The notes under the pieces were generated by a model. That model made no database searches, was not told the DNA's origin, and was given only the letters and a program-made list of their open reading frames with translations. DNA of 64,000 nucleotides from the NCBI GenBank assembly GCA_037953745.1, contig JBAKBP010006570.1, positions 1 to 64,000 of the forward strand, written 5' to 3'. Source of the DNA: Lithodes maja. Lineage: Eukaryota; Arthropoda; Malacostraca; Decapoda; Lithodidae. The position numbers were made by a program, and so were the translations under genes. Of this stretch, positions 54,215 through 64,000 are shown in pieces (position 1 is the stretch's first letter; each line of letters opens with the position of its first letter).

Positions 54215-55211
54215 GCGAACTTATATTAACTACGGCGATCGACCATTGCCCGCACCGGCCGTCCCCCGGTTATTGTTGAGGTCCTGAGGAACCGTATGAC
54301 TTTGACGAGCTCTTCCCTCCTCTGTCTCCGCATCCCATGTATCGTCGTACGGTACCCCTTCCCCTCCACATCCTACATCTGGTCGTTCTACATATGCCTC
54401 CTAAGCCTCGCCTCGTCCCGTCACTGAGCATGTGGATGGGCGTCCCTTTCTGGCTTCAAAGATGGATTCCTTCCGACAGCTCCTACTGGATTGTCTGGGG
54501 TTGGTTGATAAGGGCACCTCGCTTCAAGACATTGCTCTGGCCCTAGTACCGTGGTTTGTAGGTCTCTGGTTCACCACCTGATGACCTGCAATTGGGTTGT
54601 TGCCTTTACAGTGTTACGGTTCTACGAATGACCTAGAATGAAAGTGACACGGTGGTAAATTTTAACCTTAACTATAAACTAATTTAATTGTGACATAGGA
54701 TCTCCGCGACCGCGAACTTATATTAACTACGGCGATCGACCATTGCCCGCACCGGCCGTCCCCCGGTTATTGTTGAGGTCCTGAGGAACCGTATAACTTT
54801 GACAAGCTCTTCCTTCCGCAGTCTCCGCATCCCATGTATCGTCATACGGTACCTCTTCCCCTCCACATCCTACATCTGGTCGTCCTACATATGCCTCCTA
54901 AGCCTCGCCTCGTCCCGTCACTGAGCATGTGGATGGGCGTCCCTTTCTGTCTTCAAAGATGGATTCCTTCCGACAGCTCCTACTGGATTGTCTGGGGTTG
55001 GTTGATAAGGGCACCTCGCTTCAAGACATTGCTCTGGCCCTAGTACCGTGGTTTGTAGGTCTCTGGTTCACCACCTGATGACCTGCTATTGGGTTGTTGC
55101 ATTTACAGTGTTACGGTTCTACGAATGACCTAGAATGAAAGTGACACAGTGGTGAATTTTAACCTTAACTATAAACTAATTTAATTAATTGTGACATAGG
55201 ATCTCCGCGAC
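54215..55211. repeat. Tandem duplication of a 497-bp unit
   Basis: GCGAACTTATATTAACTACG begins at 54,215 and again at 54,712, and the ~497-bp units differ by a few bases. Each holds a short open frame (69 codons, 54,337-54,546 and 54,834-55,043). Another frame of each unit reads DSFRQLLLDCLGLVDKGTSL, but I recognise no family. After the second unit come GAGTGGGCGAGTATTCGCCT and a (CAAGA)n run at about 55,255-55,272, which looks like the 3' end of a retroposon. Confidence 0.75.
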
Positions 55212-55524
55212 TACGGTAGGGCCGGAGTGGGCGAGTATTCGCCTGAGGTTGCCCCAAGACAAGACAAGACAAAATTCTAGTGCTGGATTTACTCAGATTT
55301 TGTGAGTTTTAATTTAGCCTAGCCTAGGCCTAAGAGTTCAGAAAATTTGCAAAATGCACCCCATACTAGCCTACCCATAGCCTAATAGGCCTAGTGATTC
55401 TTTTTTGGCAGACCACCCACAAATTTTCATATAGCCTAGGCCTAGGCTAGCCTAAGTTCTGGAATGCATGTTGGAATAGCCTTCCTATAAACTGTAGGCT
55501 GGGCTACTTCCTTTTAATTTAAGT

Positions 55525-57917
55525 TTGATTCTTTGGAAAAATCTATTAGGCCTAATACAATTGTTAAGAGCAAACCTGGTGGTCCCTCGGATATCCACCC
55601 CAGGCAGGGTTGGGTCATTGACACAGGGCCCTCCCGGTCGTCATCATGCGACTGTGTCAAGAGCATTGCAACATCCCAAAGCTGCTCGTCGGTGCAGCTT
55701 TTTCTTTAGCAATATAAGGGGACTTCACTCTAACATCAATTCTGTACACCAATTTCTTCAAGCAGAATCCCCTACTCTCCTTTTTTTGACAGAGACTCAA
55801 GTAACATCCACATCTGACACGTCTAGATTTAATTTTCCAGGTTATCAACTGCTCCAAAATTTCAGACCTAAAGGAGGTGTATGTTGCTTCGCAAAATCTG
55901 AAATTGCCCTGGAGGAGGTTACTAGTTTCAATTGTCCCTATTTTGATTATTCTATATACAAATTAATTTCTGCTGGTAAATTTAAATACATATGTTGCAT
56001 CTACCGTTCCCCAAATACTCCTCCAGAGCAAAGTCTTTTTGATTCTCTGTCCTCACAACTCAGTGTCCTCAACTTAAATGCTTCTTCTGAAATCACTGTG
56101 TTGGGTGATTTTAATGTCCATAATGTTGAATGGCTCACTTATTCAGCCAGGACTGATGATGCTGGTCTTGAATGTGAGCTATTTGCAGACTCATTTAATC
56201 TCACTCAACTAGTCAACCAACCCACCCGTGTACCAGATAATCCTAATCATAATTCCCACCTACTGGACTTATTTTTAACAACCAATTCAGAAAATTATGA
56301 TGTTACAGTGAGGTCCCCGCTTGGATCTTCTGATCACTGTCTGATACAGGCCACCTGTCTATCACCTACCACACCTTCCCACTCTGAACCTGTTTTGGTG
56401 ACTAAATGGCATTACGATAGGGCAGACTGGGAGGGTCTTCAAGGTTTCTTTATTGATATTCCCTGGACCTCTTTCTTTTCTAATGATGCACACTCCACCT
56501 TGAGCCACATACAAGATTTTGTAAAAATTGGAATGGAAACTTTTATTCCTCATCAAAAGTACAGTAAAAGATCTAATTCACCTAAATGGTTTGACCATAA
56601 TTGTGCTAGAGTAACTGAACAAAAAGCAATAGCCTACAATGCATACACAAGATCAAAAACACATAAAGCCTTTAATTACTTTAGAAACATCAGAAATCAT
56701 GCCAAAACTGTATTAAACCTAACTAAATCAAACTTTCTCCACAAGCAGGCAAATAAACTTCTAAATAATCCAAATGATAACAAAATATTTTGGTCTACTC
56801 TTAACTCATTTAAATCCAACTTCACTACTGCTTCATCCATTCCACCATTAAAATCTCCGACTGGCAATCTTGTAAGTGACCCACGAGGTAAAGCTAACCT
56901 TCTTGCGGATATTTTCTCCACCAACTCAACCTTAGATGAAATAAATCAAGATGTCCCTGTACTTAATTTTAATTCGCCTGAAATTCCCTCACTTAAGATC
57001 CACACCAGACATGTCAAAACTATTTTGCAGAATCTCTCGGTAGATAAGGCTCCTGGTCCAGATGAAATTCCTCCAATAGTACTTAAGAATTGCTCCTTGG
57101 TGCTCGCTCCTGTATTGGCAAAAAATTTCCGTCTGTGTACTCATACCTCATGCTTCCCAGTACCCTGGAAAGAAGCAAACATCCATCCAGTTCCTAAAAA
57201 AGATGCCTCTTCAGATCCATCAAACTACAGACCAATAGCTATAACTTCCACTCTTGGTAAAGTCTTTGAAATTATATTAAATAATCACATAATTAAGCAT
57301 CTTGAGAATAATAAATTAATCAGTGATAGGCAATATGGTTTTAGACGATGTCGATCAACTGCAGACATGCTTTGCCTTCTTACGCATCAAATCAACCAAG
57401 CTACAGACCAACATGGTGAAACACATACAATAGCACTGGATATATCAAAGGGATTTGATAGAGTCTGGCATCAATCCTTATTGTCGAAGATGTCACAATA
57501 TGGCCTTGCATCATTAGTTCCACTAATTTCTTCTTATCTTCATAACAGAAAAATATGTGTAATGGTAGATGGCCTTTATTCTCAATTTCACTCAATAAAT
57601 GCTGGTGTTCCCCAGGGATCAGTTTTGGCCCACAATTCTGTTCCTCATTCATATCAATGATCTCATATCTACCACTCATAATCCAATACATTCCTACGCA
57701 GATGACTCAACACTCCACAGTTCCTTCACATTTACCAATTCTGTCACCCAACCCGATCTTATAAATTCAAAAATAAACACTGCAATTTCTCTGAACCAGG
57801 ACCTTTCTAGAATTAATGGATGGGGACAAAAGAATCTAGTTTCCTTTAATGCACAGAAAACCAAGTACATTCAATTTTCTAACCGACAGAATCTCACTGA
57901 CTCCCATATATTTTTTC
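55525..57917 (+). mobile_element. Jockey/CR1-like LINE, nearly complete ORF2
   Basis: The frame is open from 55,525 to 57,660 (711 codons), then shifts one base near 57,632 and continues to about 57,910. The endonuclease domain reads SFFFSNIRGLHSNINSVHQF, LLFLTETQ, ICCIYRSPN, VLGDFNVHNVEW and LGSSDHCLI. RT follows with VDKAPGPDEIPPIVLKN, HPVPKKDASSDPSNYRPIAI, ALDISKGFDRVWHQ, AGVPQGSVLA and, after the shift, SYADDSTLHSS. The 3' part is missing: the sequence stops at the (CTAT)n tail of an RTE-like copy at 57,918. It is very similar in DNA to the intron copy at 38,326. The 5' boundary and any ORF1 are not resolved. Confidence 0.88.
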
Positions 57918-59973
57918 TATCTATCTATCTATCTATTGCCTGACGCCGTGATCCCCGAAGGGGTGGCCACGAACGAACCGCCCCCATGCACCTCTGTCCC
58001 CAGTCAGTCGACGCCCCTCCCCCCAACCAGCACCGCCTTCATTCATGTAGTTCCTCACTCCATCCTTCCACCTCATATTCGGTCTACCTCTCCCCCTCTG
58101 TCCCTCCACCTCGCTCTCGTACACCCTCTTAGTCATTCTCTCGCTTTCCATACGTTCCATATGGCCGAACCATCTCAAGTTGTTCCTTTTCACACTTTCC
58201 AGCACATCTACCTCCACACCACACCTCCTTCTTACTTCCTCATTAGTCTGTCTATCCCTCCATGTAATTCCGCACGCACTCCTTAAGTAATTCATTTCCA
58301 CTGCTCTCACTCTTGGTCTGAGTCTCTCAACCAACGTCCATGCTTCGCTTCCGTAAGTCAGTGTCGGGATTACCACACTGTCATGCAAGGACTTCTTCAC
58401 TTCCATACTGACCACCCTATTTCTTGTTACTGCTTTTAGCGTTCCTACAACCCTCTTCCCCTGTTGTACCCTCTCCCGCACCTCTTCATCCATAGTCCCA
58501 TCTTTACTCAACACACTGCCCAGATACTTAAAAGAGTTGACGATCTCCATAGCCTGACCGTTCAGCTTCACCTCACACTCTGTGACTTCACCCCTTTCGA
58601 AGACCATAACCTTGCTCTTCCCCGTATTTACCTTCAAATTCCGTTTTTCGCACACTGTTCCAAACTCATTTACCAGACCCTGCAACTCCCATTCATTATC
58701 ACTCATCAGAACTGTATCATCCGCAAACAGCAGTATAGGTAGCTTCCACTCAATTCCCTCCCTTTTCAGCGATACACCAACATCCACTGCTCTTGATAGT
58801 ATTTCTTTCATAACTCCATCCATATATACAGTAAACAACCACGGGGACATCACACACCCCTGTTTCAAACCAACATTCAGGTCAAAGAACTCGCTCTGCT
58901 CACTCTCCACACGTACTGCCGCCTTTGCACCCTCATACATGCTCTTCACTGCTTTCAGCAACTTGCCCTCTACTCCGTATATTCTAAGTACTTTCCACAA
59001 ACCTTCTCTATCCACTCTGTCATAGGCCTTCTCCAAGTCCATAAAGGCAACATACACCTTTTGTTTCTTCTCCAGATACTTCTCCACAACACAATTCAGG
59101 GTAAAAATCTGATCTACACATCCTCTTCCCTTCCTAAAGCCTCCCTGCTCGTCGCCTATCCATTTCTCCGTTCTCACTCTCACTCTCTCAATCACTACCC
59201 TACTGTATACCTTCCCTACTACGCTTAGCAGACATATTCCTCGGTGGTTACCACACACTCCTCTTTCCCCTTTGCCCTTATATAGGGGGACTATTATGCC
59301 AGTCTTCCAGTCATCGGGTGCACTCCCCTTCTCCCATGCTAGTTTGCACATTTTCCATACCCATTCTATCACTATCTCACCACCATACCTCAACATTTCC
59401 CCACACACTCCATCTGTTCCTGGTGCTTTCCCCAACTTCACTCTTTTCATGGCTTCCCACACTTCTGACCTCCTGATCCCCACCTCCTCCTCCACTACTT
59501 CTCTTCTTCTCCCTCCCATACCATATCCAGCTATGTTTGCTGGCTCTTCATTCCTTTCATTTAGCAACTCACTGAAGTACTCCCTCCATCTTTCGACTCT
59601 CTCTTGCTTCTCGGCTAGCATTCTCCCATTCTTATCTTTCACACCCTTACTGTTTCCCTTGCTACCTTCCCTAACTTTCTTGACTTCTTTCCAAAACAGT
59701 TTCTTACTTTCCCTCCATTTTACACTCAGATTCCTTCCAAATTCCTCATCTACTCTTCTCTTACTTTCCTTCACTACTCTCTTCACCACCCTCTTACTCT
59801 CCACGTACCTCGCTCGTTTCTGTCTCTCGGAATCTTCATTCCCTCTACTACCCAACCACTCTCTATATGCTTTCTTCTTTTCTTCCACAGCTATTCTGAC
59901 CTCTTCTGTCCACCATGCTGTACCTTTCACTCCCCTCCCTCTTCTCCTCACTCCACACACCTCCTCACATGCT
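57918..59973 (-). mobile_element. RTE-like LINE, copy 4
   Basis: Plus-strand (CTAT)n at 57,918-57,938 is the tail. The minus-strand ORF 59,960-57,933 (675 codons) is intact and nearly identical to copy 3, from CGVRRRGRGVKGTAWWTEEV to the C-terminus, including FADDTVLMSDN. It lacks the endonuclease. No target duplication is seen: the 3' flank is Jockey/CR1-like LINE and the 5' flank is DIRS terminal repeat. Confidence 0.9.
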
Positions 59974-61085
59974 AAGAATAAGAATAACTATCCAATAAGC
60001 TTCCCATCATATCGTGGATGTACTTGTGTGGATCTTTGACCAGACGCTGATTCAGGCGTCATTCTTCCTTCTCTGCTCTGTGCTCAGCCGGCCCGGACGT
60101 GTCTCCCCACGCTCCGCTGGTTCCGCATTTGCTGCGTCCCTAGTGAGTTTTTTCTCATTTGTTTACTCCGGGATGTAAGGTTAGGATATGCGTAGCAGGA
60201 GTGTCCTGGGCTGGTTGCCCGCAGTGCAGTGTATTTTGGGTCGTGTGTTTGGGGCATCTATTTCGGATGTACCCTCGTGGTCCTGTTGTGGACAGGTAAA
60301 ACAAAATTTTCACAGTTGAGTTAGCTTGTGATGCAGGCGGCTTTCATTACGCGATTATTTCTGCTGCCTTTTATCTTTCTGATGAGGTAGCGTTGCTTTG
60401 CTGACGTTCCCAGCGTATTTTTCTTCACTTAGTGAAGTTTTTTCTGGGTCCCGAGTCAGTCTTCCCTTGGTCGGAAGTATTTACTACACTGGTGTGTTGG
60501 CGGTGGTTCCTGTTGTTATATTCCCAGTGTTTTTTGTTTATATTTCAACATTTCTTATGCCGTCTGCTTAGGCCTAGCCAGCCGCTCGTAGCTTTGCCAC
60601 ATGTACAAGTGTTATTGATTTATTTTATAAATATGTCCTACTGTGTCATGTGTATCCGGGTTTAGTTGTGTATTGGCTAATTCCACGGACTATGTTTGTT
60701 TCCTGGATTAGTTGTGTATTGGCTAATTCCACGGATTATATTTGTGGTCCCTAGGTTAGTCGTGCTTTGGCTATCTCTCGGGTCCTATGTGCATTCAGAT
60801 GGTGTCTGGACGGGGTGGGTTACTTTCCGGCGGAGTTTTCTCGGTTACACCATGAAAACTCCGGCCGTGAGCCGTGTTTGGCCACGCGTGGTTTCAAAAC
60901 AGGCTGGTGTCCCCGGCGAGTTGGTGTCTGTGGCTCTCCAGGACTGCGTCTCTGTGTTGGTGCCTGTTTCAGGCTCCCTATGATTCCCGGCGGATTGGCT
61001 GTACCCATCTAACATTGTTCATGCGGACATATGTTATGTAGTTTTTCTACCCGGTTTTACAAACCAAAGGAAAAACCCTAGCTGT

Positions 61086-61460
61086 TGTTGTGGGCTTTCC
61101 TCCCCGGCGATCTTTTACAAAGAAGTGGGGATAGGAACTTATGGGGTTAACGTTTAAGACATCAGATCTCACCTGGCGGGTGTACCTTGGTAAGGTGGGA
61201 TGAACGAATTGGTAATTCAGTTTAGTTAACCGGTCCATTTTAGTGATACTATATGTATCGCCGCCCTCACTCATACGGCGATCGAAGGCTCAATTAGGGT
61301 TAACGTATCAATTAGGGTTAACGTATTTTTTCATAAGTTGACCACACCCGGCGGGTGCTCCTGGGAGGGGGAAAGACAGAATTTACAATTCAAGCTAGTT
61401 ACCCAATTAATTGAGAGATACGGCTATGTATCGCCGCCTTCACCATACGGCGATCAATGT
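61086..61460 (+). promoter_or_regulatory. DIRS-2 leader repeats with hairpins
   Basis: Two diverged units carry the TATCGCCGCC...ATACGGCGATC pair (61,254-61,285 and 61,430-61,453) and CACCCGGCGGGTG-like dyads (61,188 and 61,347). They parallel the units in the leader of DIRS copy 1 in arrangement although the sequence has drifted. Confidence 0.5.
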
Positions 61461-61873
61461 GACAATTCATTAGAAGTCAGGTCTCGTATCAGCCTGCCCT
61501 GTGTTAATCTGCTGGATAATTCAGGGGCCTGCGTCTTTGTGGGGGGTTGTTTTTCAAAATTGAATCTTGTAACAGTCACCACCAGAAAGACTTTATAAAC
61601 GCCATGCTGGTCTTTTATATTATGTCAGAGGGTATTCGTAAACTTTCTTAAGACATGTCTAGATATTCGGAAATCTTTATAGAACCCCGCCGCGTAACGA
61701 GCTGTAATCATTGTGAGATTACGTCTCGTTATCCGGCGGGTTATGAACACTTGTATGCGATCATTTTGGGTTAACCTTATGAGCATTAATTCCTGGAAAT
61801 TTTTCATTTTTTCCAGGGCTGGGCCCCGGCGGACCAATACAGAACCTGCAGTAAGTTCCCACCAGTCTCTGTC

Positions 61874-64000
61874 ATGGCTACCTTTGCCCCAGTTTTTGCT
61901 TTATGCATTAATCCAACCTGTGCCGGTATCCCTCTTTTTGCGCACACTCTTTGTATCAAGTGTGTTAAATGTCTAGACCGTTCAAGGGGTCTGTGGGTGA
62001 TGCGCAACTGTTCCTTTTGCTCCCAACTAAGTGTCAAAGTCCTCCAAGATAATGATAAGACCGCAGCGGTCGCCTTACGTGAAGTTCGGCAACAAATGTC
62101 AGCGTATACTACGATTGTGGCTCATAAGTCACTTCAATGTGACAACGTCCCTCTTTGGGATAGGCTTCTTCTTGAGCACCCTCCCCCTAATAAACGTTCC
62201 TCTCGAGTAACTAGTCATAAGCCGGCGGAGACTGGACAGGGTTCTGTGTCATCTCCTGCCCCTGCTACTTCGAAACGTCACCGTGAGCCTACACCCCCGG
62301 CGGCAGCCTCCTTGTCTCGGGCGAGATCGAGGTCTAGGTCACCCCTTAGACACTAGCCACCCAGTCTTGCCTCTTCACCAGCGAGTAAGAGGAGTAAGAC
62401 AGAAAGTTCCACCAGTGGTCACGGCGATAAATCCTCCAAATCGAAGAGTAGTTCACGGTTACACCGCAGCCATAAATCTTCAAAAAAGGATTCCCATGAT
62501 AGAAAGGCCTCCCGACACTCACCAGTGTCTAGTGCTTCTCGTCATACCTCTACCCCAGACAGAGTTTGTGTTCGGTCTCAAGGGTCCAGTGTAGTGCCTG
62601 TACCTAAAGATAATTTACCCATTAACATTTTAACCCTGGATTTTGGGAGTTCAGGGAGCTCAGTGGTTGAGAGTGTTTCAGACTCCCATGGGAGTATAGG
62701 CCAAGGCCTCGGTGTTTGGCGATATTCTCGTCCGGGGCCTGACCACCCACTTCCGGCTCAAACTATTCACACAGTGGCTGACGTCCACCGGGACGCGGCG
62801 ATCCCATCCTCTATTCCTGACTTATCTTGGCAACAAGATGGTACCCCAGCCTCGGCGGGATCTTCTCAGGAGGAACAGGATGACAAAGACGAGGTTTCGA
62901 TTATATCGGATATGGAAGGGCATGAGTCAGGTTCAGGCTTAGATGCCGCACAAGATCTTAATGATTCGCCAGTGAGTACATCATCAAATCAATTTGTCAC
63001 TGCACAGGAAATTGATGGGATACTTGTTAATGCTTTATCTAAATTTTTTGGCCAACAGCAGGAAACTCCCACAGTGGACTTGGGAGCTCCCACGACAAGC
63101 TCTACGGTACGGCCTCTGATGACTTTTATTGCTTTGACTCAGATCCCTCACCCCCCCTCTATGTCACCATCGGTGGTTACTAGGCCTGCTACGGCGGCAT
63201 TGACCACTTCGAATGTAAGGGTTATAACGGATGTTAATCCGCCCCCTCTAGACAGAGCGCCTCTCAAAAAGGTAGCTATGCCCTTGCTTTACGGACCAGA
63301 CGAGTCATGGGTCCTTTGGACCCCCACTAAACCAGAGCTCGCCCAACCTACCTTGTCAGGGGAGCTCCCAGTGCCGCATGAGTGGGTCATCCAGGGCAAT
63401 AAATCTAAGAAATTAAGGACCTTGGATACTGTGGGGAATGTGCTAGATGTCAACATCAAGGCTATATCTAGTTATTATCACCAGGACTATTTTGTTTATA
63501 CTGCTAAGCCTGCTTTACCCCCTGCCTCAGCTTCAAGATTGTTTTCTGACTGGTCTAAGCATGATGGGTTTAATGACATTAAGACACTGTCAGCTCTTAC
63601 TCCAGAACTTGATTTGCAAACCGTCACAGACGCAGCAGCTAATCCAGTCTTGAAGGTGGGGCAGTTGGGTCCAGGACCTTGGTTGGAATGGGAGACAGAG
63701 GCTCAAAACTTTGCGACCACATTAATTTTACTTCCAAAACTTCCCACCAGATCCCTCAAGATACTCATTCTTGGTTCTCCATGCCGGTGTGTTCTGCCGG
63801 CGGAGTCCCTTCAGCTTTGTTTACTTTCTTAGCTGCCCCTAAAATTAATCTTTGTGAGCTAAAAGACCCTTTCACTACCCCTACCCCAACTCACCTAGAC
63901 CGTGAATTTAGGCTACGGGGGAAAGCTTTTCGCCTGTTCTCTCAATACATAGTGTCTCAACAGGTAGCAAAGTCTTTGCTCCGGTCCACTCAGGCAATCG
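61874..64000 (+). pseudogene. DIRS-2 Gag
   Basis: The frame starts at Met 61,874 (MATFAPVFALC) with the same Cys-rich N-terminus as copy 1 (TLCIKCVKCLDRSRGLW). A TAG at 62,354-62,356, where copy 1 has Gln, interrupts the Arg/Ser region, after which the same frame continues to about 63,720. It includes DDKDEVSIISDMEGHESGS, VAMPLLYGPDESWVL and KHDGFNDIKTLSAL. A further shift near 63,725-63,745 leads into FRLRGKAFRLFSQYIVS in another frame up to the window end. Region 63,470-63,500 shows the uninterrupted sequence at the point where copy 1 carries the solo LTR. Structural protein; not functional as it stands. Confidence 0.85.

Larger units (their letters stand above)
59974..64000 (+). mobile_element. 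DIRS-type retrotransposon, copy 2 (5' part)
   Basis: Starts within the inverted terminal repeat (AAGAATAACTATCCAATAAG, matching 16,911 on), lacking its outermost ~170 bases, and continues through the leader into Gag. It is homologous to DIRS copy 1 with many substitutions throughout and is free of the insertions seen there. It continues past the window end, where RT and recombinase should follow. Confidence 0.88.

Noticed and set aside
54337..54546. 69-codon frame conserved between two tandem units
   Set aside because: Conservation follows from the recent DNA duplication; there is no independent coding evidence.

Overview
This window looks like transposon-packed DNA from an arthropod, most likely a decapod crustacean. 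The evidence is a short GGTTA/TTAGG-type run near 10,020, a rutabaga-type adenylyl cyclase gene with spliced exons, tRNA-derived SINE-like units, and BEL/Pao, DIRS, RTE-like and Jockey/CR1-like retrotransposons. The species assignment is inference. I see no prokaryotic genes, rRNA, CRISPR array or intact free-standing single-exon gene. Almost every long reading frame belongs to a mobile element and most are broken.

Layout. 0.3-1.8 kb (minus) is a GC-rich, frame-broken Gag-like region. 2.86-15.75 kb is a BEL/Pao LTR retrotransposon on the minus strand (3' LTR, integrase, RNase H, RT, protease, zinc-knuckle Gag, Gag N-terminus). It is split by four direct insertions: an RTE-like LINE fragment, a SINE-like unit with a 16-bp target duplication, a MITE with an 8-bp duplication, and a near-complete second LINE, which itself carries a 1.87-kb solo LTR. 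16.49-34.44 kb is a DNA transposon with ~470-bp terminal inverted repeats. Its left repeat was entered by a 13.4-kb DIRS-type (tyrosine recombinase) retrotransposon at 16,656-30,095. That DIRS element carries a second solo LTR (with an RTE-like copy inside it) and a further RTE-like copy. 35.15-36.01 kb is a solo LTR of the BEL family, split by a TTAA-flanked MITE.

From about 36 to 43 kb the window crosses a host gene on the minus strand. Two exons (41,833-41,951 and 37,662-37,773) encode 77 continuous residues of the first catalytic domain of a rutabaga/type I-like adenylyl cyclase. The intron between them holds a Jockey/CR1-like LINE copy and a degenerate satellite. 42.8-55 kb is a field of MITEs (four copies of one TTAA family, another TTAA element, a Tigger-like and a hAT-like element), minisatellites and LINE remnants. 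55.5-57.9 kb is a nearly complete Jockey/CR1-like LINE abutted by a fourth RTE-like copy (57.9-60.0 kb, minus). 59.97-64 kb is the 5' part of a second DIRS element, running off the window.

The elements do not work together as a pathway. Their value is as a relative history: in most cases removing an insertion plus one target copy closes a host-element reading frame, so the order of insertions can be read directly. The most informative details are the DIRS internal complementary region, which matches the joined ends of the element, and the two cyclase exons, which are easily missed because they are short and lack a start codon.
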